A model generated the notes under the pieces. That model was not told the origin of the DNA and searched no databases. It was given only the letters and a program-made list of their open reading frames with translations. From an uncultured Lachnospiraceae bacterium (lineage in GTDB: Bacteria > Bacillota > Clostridia > Lachnospirales > Lachnospiraceae), in assembly GCA_947178145.1 (NCBI GenBank), contig CAMWXE010000051.1:1-38484 (forward strand): DNA of 38,484 nucleotides, written 5' to 3'. Positions 30,728 through 38,484 of this stretch are shown piece by piece; position 1 is the first letter of the stretch; each line of letters opens with the position of its first letter. The position numbers and the translations under genes were made by a program.

Positions 30728-33700
30728 ATGGAAAAGAACAGAATACGTCCAGTGGTCTCCGGTAAGACGATGCGTATGAGTTATCAGAGGCAGGAAGAGG
30801 TTCTGGAAATGCCGAATCTGATTGAAGTTCAGAAAGATTCCTACAAATGGTTTCTTGAAGAAGGCTTTCGGGAAGCATTGGCAGATATCTCTCCAATTAC
30901 TGACTACAGCGGACGTTTAAGTCTGGAATTTGTAGATTACGTTTTGGCGGAGGACGAGATCAAGCACACGATCGAGGAATGCAAGGAGAGAGACTTAACT
31001 TATGAGGCTCCTGTAAAGATTAAAGTCCGTCTTCACAATAAGGAAAAAGAAGAAATCACCGAACATGAGATTTTTATGGGCAATTTCCCTTTGATGACAG
31101 AGACAGGTACTTTCGTGATCAACGGTGCTGAGCGTGTTATCGTCAGCCAGCTGGTGCGTTCACCTGGCATTTACTATGGCATTGCACATGACAAGATTGG
31201 TAAGAGGCTGTTTTCGTGTACTGTTATTCCCAATCGCGGTGCATGGCTGGAGTATGAGACTGATTCCAATGACGTTTTCTACGTTCGTGTCGATAGAACA
31301 AGAAAGGTACCAATCACGGTGTTGGTTCGCGCATTAGGTGTAGGTACCAATGAAGAGATCCTGGAACTTTTTGGTGAGGAGCCGAAGATTCTGGCAAGCT
31401 TTACAAAGGATACCTCCGAGAATTATCAGGAGGGCTTAAAGGAACTTTACAGCAAAATTCGTCCAGGTGAGCCGTTTAGCCTGGACAGTGCAGAGAATCT
31501 TGTGACGGCAATGTTTTTTGACCCTAGAAGATATGATCTTGCCAAGGTAGGCAGATACAAATTTAACAAAAAGCTCGCTTTGAAGAACAGAATTAGAAAT
31601 CAGATTCTCGCGGAGGATGTGGTGGATCCATTCAGTGGTGAGATTCTCGGGCAGAAGGGCGAGAAAGTTACGGTTGAGATGGCTGAGAGTATTCAGAACG
31701 CAGCTGTTCCTTTTGTGTGGATTCAGACAGAGGAACGGCTTGTAAAGGTACTTTCCAATATGATGGTTGATATTACGAACTTTGTTGACTGCGAACCAAG
31801 AAGTCTTGGTATTACAGAGCAGGTTTATTTTCCTGTACTTCGTCAGATACTTGAGGAGTATGCAGAAAATCCGGAAGAACTGGCGGATGCGATCACCAGA
31901 AATGTACATGAGCTGATTCCAAAACATATTACAAAGGAAGACATTTTAGCTTCTATTAACTATAACATGCATCTTGAGTTTGGACTGGGAAACAGTGATG
32001 ATATTGACCACCTGGGCAACAGACGTATCAGAGCGGTCGGTGAGCTTTTGCAGAACCAGTACCGTATCGGTCTCTCCAGAATGGAGCGCGTGGTGCGGGA
32101 GAGAATGACAACACATGATTCTGACGACGTGTCGCCGCAGGCATTGATCAACATCAAACCTGTACAGGCTGCCATCAAAGAGTTCTTTGGATCCTCACAG
32201 CTCTCGCAGTTTATGGATCAGAACAATCCGCTCGGTGAGCTGACGCACAAGAGACGTCTCTCTGCGCTGGGACCGGGTGGTCTTTCCAGAGATCGAGCCG
32301 GATTCGAGGTTCGAGATGTACACTATTCACATTATGGCAGAATGTGTCCAATCGAGACGCCAGAAGGACCAAACATTGGTCTGATTAACTCGCTGGCATC
32401 CTATGCGAGAATTAACGAGTATGGATTTGTTGAGGCGCCTTATCGTAAGATTGACAAGACGGATCCCAAGAATCCGCGTGTGACGGACGAAGTCGTATAT
32501 ATGACAGCCGACGAGGAGGATAATTATCATGTAGCGCAGGCAAACGAACAACTTGACGAGGATGGTCATTTTGTGCGTAACTCTGTGTCAGGCCGTTATC
32601 TTGATGAGACACAGGAGTATCCCAAGACGATGTTCGACTTCATGGATGTGTCTCCTAAGATGGTATTTTCTGTTGCTACAGCATTGATTCCTTTTTTGCA
32701 GAATGACGATGCCAATCGCGCACTGATGGGATCGAACATGCAGCGCCAGGCGGTTCCGCTTTTGTTTACAGAAGCGCCGGTGGTTGGTACTGGTATCGAG
32801 GTCAAGGCTGCGGTTGACTCTGGCGTCTGTGTGGTAGCCAGGAAGGCAGGTACGATTACGTATGTGTCATCAAGACTGATTCGAATCACTTATGATGACG
32901 GTGAGAAGGCAGAGTTCAAACTGCACAAGTTTGAGCGAAGCAACCAGTCAAACTGCTATAACCAGAAGCCGATTGTGCTCAAGGGGGAGCATGTGGAAGC
33001 AGGTCAGGTGATCGCCGACGGTGCGTCTACCAGTGGTGGAGAACTTGGACTTGGCAAGAATCCGTTGATTGGCTTTATGACGTGGGAAGGCTATAATTAC
33101 GAGGATGCCGTACTTTTGAGTGAGCGGCTTGTTATGGAGGATGTGTATACCTCCATTCATATAGAAGAATACGAGACAGATGCGCGGGATACGAAGCTTG
33201 GACCGGAAGAGATTACAAGGGATGTACCTGGCGTCGGCGACGACGCGCTCAAGGATCTCGACGACAGAGGTATCATCCGGATCGGTGCGGAGGTTCGTGC
33301 TGGCGATATTCTTGTCGGCAAGGTTACCCCGAAGGGAGAGACAGAGCTGACAGCGGAGGAGCGTCTTCTGAGGGCGATCTTTGGTGAGAAGGCGCGGGAA
33401 GTGCGGGATACTTCCTTAAAGGTACCACACGGCGAGTATGGTGTAGTTGTCGATGCGAAGGTATTTTCAAGAGCAAATGGCGATACAGAACTTGCGCCTG
33501 GTGTCAATCAGACAGTGCGTATCTATATTGCACAGAAGAGAAAGATTTCTGTCGGTGACAAGATGGCTGGCCGCCACGGTAACAAGGGTGTTGTTTCACG
33601 CGTGCTTCCGGTGGAGGATATGCCATATCTGCCGAATGGACGTCCTCTTGATATCGTGTTAAATCCGCTCGGTGTGCCTTCCCGTATGAATATTGGCCAG

Positions 33701-34588
33701 GTGCTTGAGATTCATCTTTCGCTGGCTGCAAAAGCACTGGGATTTAATGTTTCCACACCTGTATTTGACGGTGCAAACGAGCTGGATATCATGGATACAC
33801 TTGACCTTGCAAATGACTATGTCAATCTCGAGTGGGAGGAGTTTGAAGCGAAGCATAAGGAAGAGCTTTTGCCAGAGGTATTGGAGTATCTGTCAGACAA
33901 CAGAGAACACAGAAAGCTCTGGAAGGGCGTGCCTATCTCAAGAGACGGGAAAGTCAGACTCAGGGATGGCAGGACTGGTGAGTATTTTGACAGTCCGGTT
34001 ACAATTGGACACATGCATTACCTGAAACTGCATCATCTGGTAGACGATAAGATTCATGCGCGTTCCACGGGACCATATGGTATGGTTACACAGCAGCCAC
34101 TCGGTGGGAAAGCCCAGTTCGGCGGACAGCGATTTGGCGAGATGGAGGTGTGGGCATTAGAAGCTTACGGTGCATCTCACACACTGCAGGAGATTTTGAC
34201 AGTGAAATCCGATGATGTTGTAGGACGAGTAAAGACGTACGAGGCGATTATCAAGGGCGAGAATATCCCGGAACCTGGTATCCCGGAATCGTTTAAGGTA
34301 CTGCTCAAGGAGCTTCAGTCGCTTGGTCTTGATGTGAAGGTATACGATGAAAATCAAAATGAAGTGGAGCTCAAGGAGTCAGTTGACTATACAGAGACGG
34401 ATTTCCGCGTTGAGATGGAAGGTGACCGCAAATATGATAACAGAGAGAATCTGGAAGGTTACCAGCAGAAGGAATTCGATGCCGCAAGCGGAGATCTGGT
34501 GGATGCCGAGGATGATTATGAGGAAGATGATTTTTCTGATGATGATTTTGATGGCGATGATAGCTTTGATGATGAAGATGAGTTTTAG
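30728..34588 (+). CDS. rpoB: RNA polymerase beta subunit
   Basis: The 1286-residue protein has all core landmarks: the N-terminal [20 protein letters not shown] region, the rifampicin pocket [18 protein letters not shown] (from residue 488) with [33 protein letters not shown], the catalytic-side [15 protein letters not shown], and the C-terminal [22 protein letters not shown] clamp. The residues commonly altered in rifampicin resistance (D, H and S of this pocket) are wild type. The last 40 residues are an unusually acidic tail ([20 protein letters not shown]). The SD GGGGTG precedes the ATG. rpoC follows after 26 bases. Confidence 0.98.
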   Translation: MEKNRIRPVVSGKTMRMSYQRQEEVLEMPNLIEVQKDSYKWFLEEGFREALADISPITDYSGRLSLEFVDYVLAEDEIKHTIEECKERDLTYEAPVKIKVRLHNKEKEEITEHEIFMGNFPLMTETGTFVINGAERVIVSQLVRSPGIYYGIAHDKIGKRLFSCTVIPNRGAWLEYETDSNDVFYVRVDRTRKVPITVLVRALGVGTNEEILELFGEEPKILASFTKDTSENYQEGLKELYSKIRPGEPFSLDSAENLVTAMFFDPRRYDLAKVGRYKFNKKLALKNRIRNQILAEDVVDPFSGEILGQKGEKVTVEMAESIQNAAVPFVWIQTEERLVKVLSNMMVDITNFVDCEPRSLGITEQVYFPVLRQILEEYAENPEELADAITRNVHELIPKHITKEDILASINYNMHLEFGLGNSDDIDHLGNRRIRAVGELLQNQYRIGLSRMERVVRERMTTHDSDDVSPQALINIKPVQAAIKEFFGSSQLSQFMDQNNPLGELTHKRRLSALGPGGLSRDRAGFEVRDVHYSHYGRMCPIETPEGPNIGLINSLASYARINEYGFVEAPYRKIDKTDPKNPRVTDEVVYMTADEEDNYHVAQANEQLDEDGHFVRNSVSGRYLDETQEYPKTMFDFMDVSPKMVFSVATALIPFLQNDDANRALMGSNMQRQAVPLLFTEAPVVGTGIEVKAAVDSGVCVVARKAGTITYVSSRLIRITYDDGEKAEFKLHKFERSNQSNCYNQKPIVLKGEHVEAGQVIADGASTSGGELGLGKNPLIGFMTWEGYNYEDAVLLSERLVMEDVYTSIHIEEYETDARDTKLGPEEITRDVPGVGDDALKDLDDRGIIRIGAEVRAGDILVGKVTPKGETELTAEERLLRAIFGEKAREVRDTSLKVPHGEYGVVVDAKVFSRANGDTELAPGVNQTVRIYIAQKRKISVGDKMAGRHGNKGVVSRVLPVEDMPYLPNGRPLDIVLNPLGVPSRMNIGQVLEIHLSLAAKALGFNVSTPVFDGANELDIMDTLDLANDYVNLEWEEFEAKHKEELLPEVLEYLSDNREHRKLWKGVPISRDGKVRLRDGRTGEYFDSPVTIGHMHYLKLHHLVDDKIHARSTGPYGMVTQQPLGGKAQFGGQRFGEMEVWALEAYGASHTLQEILTVKSDDVVGRVKTYEAIIKGENIPEPGIPESFKVLLKELQSLGLDVKVYDENQNEVELKESVDYTETDFRVEMEGDRKYDNRENLEGYQQKEFDAASGDLVDAEDDYEEDDFSDDDFDGDDSFDDEDEF

Positions 34589-34614
34589 TAACGAAATCTG
34601 GAAGGAGTGCCAAA

Positions 34615-37600
34615 ATGTCTGAGAATAAAAATGAACAGAGCCAGTCTATCTCTTTTGATGCGATCAAAATTGGTCTGGCTTCTCCTGAGAAAATCAGAGA
34701 ATGGTCAAGAGGCGAGGTAACGAAACCGGAAACCATCAACTACAGGACGTTAAAACCTGAGCGGGATGGTTTGTACTGTGAGAAAATTTTTGGCCCCAGT
34801 AAGGACTGGGAGTGTCATTGTGGAAAATACAAGAAGATCCGTTATAAGGGTGTAATCTGTGACCGCTGTGGCGTGGAGGTTACAAAATCGAGCGTGCGCA
34901 GGGAGCGTATGGGGCATATCGAGCTTGCTGCTCCTGTGTCACATATCTGGTATTTTAAAGGGATTCCCAGCCGCATGGGGCTGATTCTTGACCTGACGCC
35001 GCGTGTGCTCGAGAAAGTGCTTTATTTTGCGTCTTACATTGTGCTGGACCCGCTGGAGACTTCGCTGGAATACAAGCAGGTATTGTCGGAGAAGGAGTAT
35101 CAGGACAATGTAGAAAAGTGGGGCAAAAATGCGTTCCGCGTAGGTATGGGAGCAGAGGCAATCAAGGAGCTTCTCGAGGCGATTGACTTGGAGAAGGAAT
35201 GTGAGGAGCTGTCCACAGAGCTGAGAAATGATAATACGAAGGGGCAGAAACGCGCTAAGATTGTCAAGAGACTAGAGGTAGTAGAATCCTTTAGGGCATC
35301 GGGAAATAGGCCAGAGTGGATGATCATGGATGCGATTCCAGTACTTCCGCCTGATTTGCGCCCGATGGTTCAGCTGGATGGCGGCAGATTTGCGACGTCG
35401 GATTTGAATGATTTATATCGCAGAATTATCAATAGAAACAATCGTCTGAAAAGGCTGCTGGAGCTTGGAGCGCCGGATATCATTGTCCGAAACGAGAAGA
35501 GAATGCTTCAGGAGGCGGTTGATGCGCTGATCGACAATGGAAGACGCGGCCGTCCTGTCACAGGTCCTGGAAACAGGGCGCTCAAATCGCTGTCTGATAT
35601 GTTAAAGGGTAAGGGCGGACGCTTCCGCCAGAATTTGCTCGGCAAGCGCGTTGACTATTCGGGTCGTTCTGTTATAGTCGTCGGTCCTGAATTGAAGATT
35701 TATCAGTGTGGTCTGCCCAAGGAGATGGCAATCGAGCTTTTTAAGCCCTTTGTTATGAAAGAGCTGGTGTCAAGGCAGATCTCACAGAATATCAAGCATG
35801 CCAAGAAACTCGTAGAAAAACTGGATCAGGCGGTGTGGGATGTGCTTGAGGAAGTGATCAAGGAGCATCCTGTAATGCTGAACAGGGCACCGACATTGCA
35901 CCGACTCGGTATTCAGGCGTTTGAGCCAATCCTTGTGGAGGGCAAGGCAATCAAGCTTCATCCACTGGTATGTACGGCATTCAATGCTGACTTTGACGGG
36001 GACCAGATGGCGGTACATCTCCCACTGTCGGTGGAGGCACAGGCGGAATGCAGGTTCCTGTTACTCTCGCCAAACAACCTGTTAAAGCCTTCTGATGGCG
36101 GCCCGGTTGCCGTTCCTTCGCAGGACATGGTGCTTGGTATTTATTATCTGACACAGGAGAGACCAGGTGCGCTTGGTGAGGGGAAATATTTTAAGAGTGT
36201 CAATGAAGCAATTCTTGCTTATGAGAATAAGGCATGCACGCTTCATTCGAGAATCAAGGTGCGCGTGACAAAGACAATGCCAGACGGAGAGGTGCTTACT
36301 GGTATTGTGGAATCTACGCTTGGACGCTTTATATTCAATGAGATTCTTCCGCAGGATTTGGAGTTTGTTGACAGAAGCAAGGATGAGAACAAGCTGCTTC
36401 CGGAGGTGGATTTCCATGTGGGTAAGAAGGGCTTAAAGCAGATCCTGGAGAAGGTTATCAATATTCATGGAGCCACCAAGACGGCTGAGGTGCTCGACAG
36501 CATCAAGGCGATGGGATATAAGTACTCAACACGTGCCGCTATGACTGTTTCGATTTCGGATATGACTGTGCCGGCTGAGAAGCCGCAGATGCTTGCAGAA
36601 GCACAGAAGACGGTTGACCGCATCACGATGAACTTCAGGCGCGGGTTAATGACGGATGAGGAGCGTTACAAGGCTGTTGTGGAGACCTGGAAGGAGACAG
36701 ATGATGCGCTGACGGAGAAACTGATCAGCGGTCTCGACAAATACAACAATATCTTTATGATGGCGGACTCTGGTGCGCGAGGATCCAACCAGCAGATTAA
36801 ACAGCTGGCAGGTATGCGTGGACTGATGGCTGATACGACAGGACGTACCATCGAATTGCCGATCAAGTCAAATTTCCGAGAAGGACTTGACGTATTGGAG
36901 TACTTTATGTCGGCACATGGTGCACGAAAGGGTATGTCCGACACAGCGCTTCGTACAGCGGACTCCGGTTATCTGACACGTCGAATGGTCGATGTCTGCC
37001 AGGAGTTGATTATTCGTGAAGTTGACTGCTGTGAAGGCAAGGATTTCATACCAGGTATGGAAGTGGCGGCATTCATGGATGGCAAGGAGACCATTGAGGG
37101 ATTGAAAGACAGAATCACAGGCAGATATTCTTGTGAGGACATTAAAGACAGAGATGGCAATATTCTTGTTAAGCGCAATCATATGATTACTCCGAGCAGG
37201 GCCGCTAAGATTCTGAGTAAGGGTGTGGACGAGAAGGGTGAACCGATCGAGAAGGTGAAGATACGAAATATTCTATGCTGTAAGTCCCATATTGGTATCT
37301 GTGCAAAATGTTATGGTGCGAATATGGCAACCGGCGAAGCGGTTCAGATTGGTGAGGCAGTCGGTATTATTGCCGCACAGTCAATCGGTGAGCCAGGTAC
37401 ACAGCTTACAATGAGAACTTTCCACAGCGGCGGTGTTGCCGGCGATGATATCACACAAGGTCTGCCGCGTGTCGAGGAGCTTTTCGAGGCAAGAAAGCCA
37501 AAAGGACTTGCGATTATCGCTGAGTTTGGCGGTACAGCTACAATCAAAGACACCAAGAAGAAACGTGAGATTATCGTCTCAGATGGCATCAATGAGAAGA

Positions 37601-38286
37601 CGTATCTGATTCCGTATGGTTCCCGCATCAAGATTGCAGATGGTGCAGAGCTTGAGGCCGGCGACGAACTGACAGAGGGTAGCGTCAACCCGCACGATTT
37701 GCTGGAAATCAAGAAAATTGGCGCTGTCCAGAATTATCTTCTGCGCGAGGTTCAGAGGGTTTACCGCTTGCAGGGCGTGGATATCGCTGACAAGCATATC
37801 GAGGTTATTGTGCGCCAGATGTTGAAGAAAAAACGCATCGAAACGAGCGGAGACACGGAGTTTTTGCCAGGTACACTAGTGGACGGCATCGAGCTTGAGG
37901 ATATCAATGAACAGCTGCTCGCGGAGGGGAAGCAGCCTGCTGAGTACAAGGACGTGATTCTCGGAATCACAAAAGCGGCACTTGCGACAAGCTCTTTCCT
38001 GTCAGCAGCCTCTTTCCAGGAGACCACAAAGGTTCTTACAGAGGCAGCGATTAAGGGCAAGGTCGATCCTCTGATTGGTCTGAAGGAGAATGTTATCATT
38101 GGTAAACTGATTCCGGCTGGTACTGGCCTTAGACGTTATAGAAATGTAAAGCTCAACACAGATGTTGATCTGGATTCAACACTTGATTTGGATGATGAGA
38201 TCGACTTTGATTATGATTCGGAAGAGAGAACAGCAGAAGAAAGCGACAGTGCAAATGTAAGAGAGCCGGTTGGAGCGATGGAATAA
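34615..38286 (+). CDS. rpoC: RNA polymerase beta' subunit
   Basis: The 1223-residue protein shows the N-terminal zinc site (C67, C69, C82, C85), the lid/rudder region, [20 protein letters not shown], the catalytic NADFDGD with three Mg-binding aspartates (457-463), the bridge helix and trigger loop region ([20 protein letters not shown]), and a second zinc site (C889, C896, C899 with C888 beside it). The C-terminus ends in an acidic tail ([20 protein letters not shown]). The length fits Firmicutes without the large proteobacterial insertion. The SD GGAAGGAG precedes the ATG. It is co-transcribed with rpoB. Confidence 0.98.
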   Translation: MSENKNEQSQSISFDAIKIGLASPEKIREWSRGEVTKPETINYRTLKPERDGLYCEKIFGPSKDWECHCGKYKKIRYKGVICDRCGVEVTKSSVRRERMGHIELAAPVSHIWYFKGIPSRMGLILDLTPRVLEKVLYFASYIVLDPLETSLEYKQVLSEKEYQDNVEKWGKNAFRVGMGAEAIKELLEAIDLEKECEELSTELRNDNTKGQKRAKIVKRLEVVESFRASGNRPEWMIMDAIPVLPPDLRPMVQLDGGRFATSDLNDLYRRIINRNNRLKRLLELGAPDIIVRNEKRMLQEAVDALIDNGRRGRPVTGPGNRALKSLSDMLKGKGGRFRQNLLGKRVDYSGRSVIVVGPELKIYQCGLPKEMAIELFKPFVMKELVSRQISQNIKHAKKLVEKLDQAVWDVLEEVIKEHPVMLNRAPTLHRLGIQAFEPILVEGKAIKLHPLVCTAFNADFDGDQMAVHLPLSVEAQAECRFLLLSPNNLLKPSDGGPVAVPSQDMVLGIYYLTQERPGALGEGKYFKSVNEAILAYENKACTLHSRIKVRVTKTMPDGEVLTGIVESTLGRFIFNEILPQDLEFVDRSKDENKLLPEVDFHVGKKGLKQILEKVINIHGATKTAEVLDSIKAMGYKYSTRAAMTVSISDMTVPAEKPQMLAEAQKTVDRITMNFRRGLMTDEERYKAVVETWKETDDALTEKLISGLDKYNNIFMMADSGARGSNQQIKQLAGMRGLMADTTGRTIELPIKSNFREGLDVLEYFMSAHGARKGMSDTALRTADSGYLTRRMVDVCQELIIREVDCCEGKDFIPGMEVAAFMDGKETIEGLKDRITGRYSCEDIKDRDGNILVKRNHMITPSRAAKILSKGVDEKGEPIEKVKIRNILCCKSHIGICAKCYGANMATGEAVQIGEAVGIIAAQSIGEPGTQLTMRTFHSGGVAGDDITQGLPRVEELFEARKPKGLAIIAEFGGTATIKDTKKKREIIVSDGINEKTYLIPYGSRIKIADGAELEAGDELTEGSVNPHDLLEIKKIGAVQNYLLREVQRVYRLQGVDIADKHIEVIVRQMLKKKRIETSGDTEFLPGTLVDGIELEDINEQLLAEGKQPAEYKDVILGITKAALATSSFLSAASFQETTKVLTEAAIKGKVDPLIGLKENVIIGKLIPAGTGLRRYRNVKLNTDVDLDSTLDLDDEIDFDYDSEERTAEESDSANVREPVGAME

Positions 38287-38291
38287 AGAAG

Positions 38292-38329
38292 AAAAAATCG
38301 GGCAGACAGAGGTTTGCCCGGTTTTTTTT
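38292..38329 (+). terminator. Rho-independent terminator of rpoB-rpoC
   Basis: CGGGCA (38299-38304) and TGCCCG (38315-38320), flanked by A6 and T8 runs that extend the stem. Confidence 0.92.
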
Positions 38330-38381
38330 GACTAAAAAAAGGTAAAATGCAAAAAATAATTAAAAATAATGTAAAAAGTGA

Positions 38382-38410
38382 TTGACATTCCCAAATACTG
38401 TAAGTATACT
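38382..38410 (+). promoter_or_regulatory. Strong SigA promoter of the next transcription unit
   Basis: TTGACA (38382-38387), 17-nt spacer, TATACT (38405-38410). It starts a transcript that leaves the window; in Firmicutes rpsL commonly follows rpoC, but no coding sequence is visible here. Confidence 0.85.
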
Positions 38411-38451
38411 ATTCTAGTATGTGTGTAAACTTAAGTTTGACACCAAAATCA

Positions 38452-38482
38452 ATGGGAAGCCTTTAAAATCAAGGTTTCCCAT
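38452..38482 (+). promoter_or_regulatory. Leader hairpin at the window end
   Basis: ATGGGAAGCC (38452-38461) and GGTTTCCCAT (38473-38482) form a 10-bp stem with one G-T pair and an 11-base loop. The stem core GGGAAGCC/GGTTTCCC is the same as in the hairpin at 132-157. It lies about 40 bases after the predicted transcription start, so it may be an attenuator or leader element; what follows is outside the window. Confidence 0.5.
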
Positions 38483-38484
38483 GT

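Noticed and set aside
1..38484. CRISPR array, tRNA, rRNA, insertion sequence, phage or toxin-antitoxin genes
   Set aside because: No regularly spaced repeats, cloverleaf sequences, transposase or integrase motifs, or small paired ORFs of that kind were seen on either strand.

Overview
The window most likely comes from a motile, low-to-moderate-GC Firmicute of the Lachnospiraceae (Clostridium cluster XIVa) type. The evidence is SigD-type flagellar promoters, strong AGGAGG ribosome binding sites, several flagellin paralogs, and the gene order rpmG-secE-nusG-rplK-rplA ... rplJ-rplL-rpoB-rpoC with acidic tails on both RNA polymerase subunits. The genus cannot be fixed from the sequence alone.

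Region 1 (1-24630) is a late-flagellar island. It holds the 3' end of one flagellin (1-74) and four complete flagellins. Two are ordinary (1683-3071, 15761-17413). One carries a zinc-metallopeptidase domain in its variable region, a flagellinolysin (9308-11401). One is a giant of 1075 residues with 11 cysteines (12291-15518). A fifth small protein (11706-12041) looks like a flagellin reduced to its two terminal D0 segments. A filament-tip and chaperone operon, flaG-fliD-fliS-(FliT/FlgN-like), lies at 3289-6887. A second FliD-like protein lies on the minus strand (23255-24628). Four closely related GT2-TPR glycosyltransferases (224, 6968, 8064, 17755) are interleaved with the filament genes. 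They are followed by another GT2-TPR protein, a COG1216-type glycosyltransferase and UDP-galactopyranose mutase (glf). The simplest reading is one unit that builds, caps, glycosylates and enzymatically arms a heterogeneous filament. The sugar and acceptor are inferred, not shown.

Regulation in region 1 is unusually readable. SigD promoters (TAAA-like box, 16-nt spacer, CCGATA-like box) precede three transcription units beginning with flaG or a flagellin, with near-consensus versions for one glycosyltransferase and for a minus-strand chaperone-like gene. The mini-flagellin instead has a SigA-type promoter with an inverted repeat around its -10 box. Leader hairpins carrying GGA in their loops suggest CsrA control. 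A small RNA of about 100 nt is predicted between 17532 and 17630.

Region 2 (24960-38484) is the housekeeping transcription/translation cluster: rpmG, secE, nusG (with an acidic N-terminal extension of about 95 residues), rplK, rplA, a CapA-like metallophosphatase inserted between rplA and rplJ, an L10-type autoregulatory leader with a terminator/antiterminator pair, rplJ, rplL, rpoB and rpoC. A strong SigA promoter after the rpoC terminator starts a further transcript that runs off the window. No CRISPR array, tRNA, rRNA, insertion sequence or phage gene was seen.
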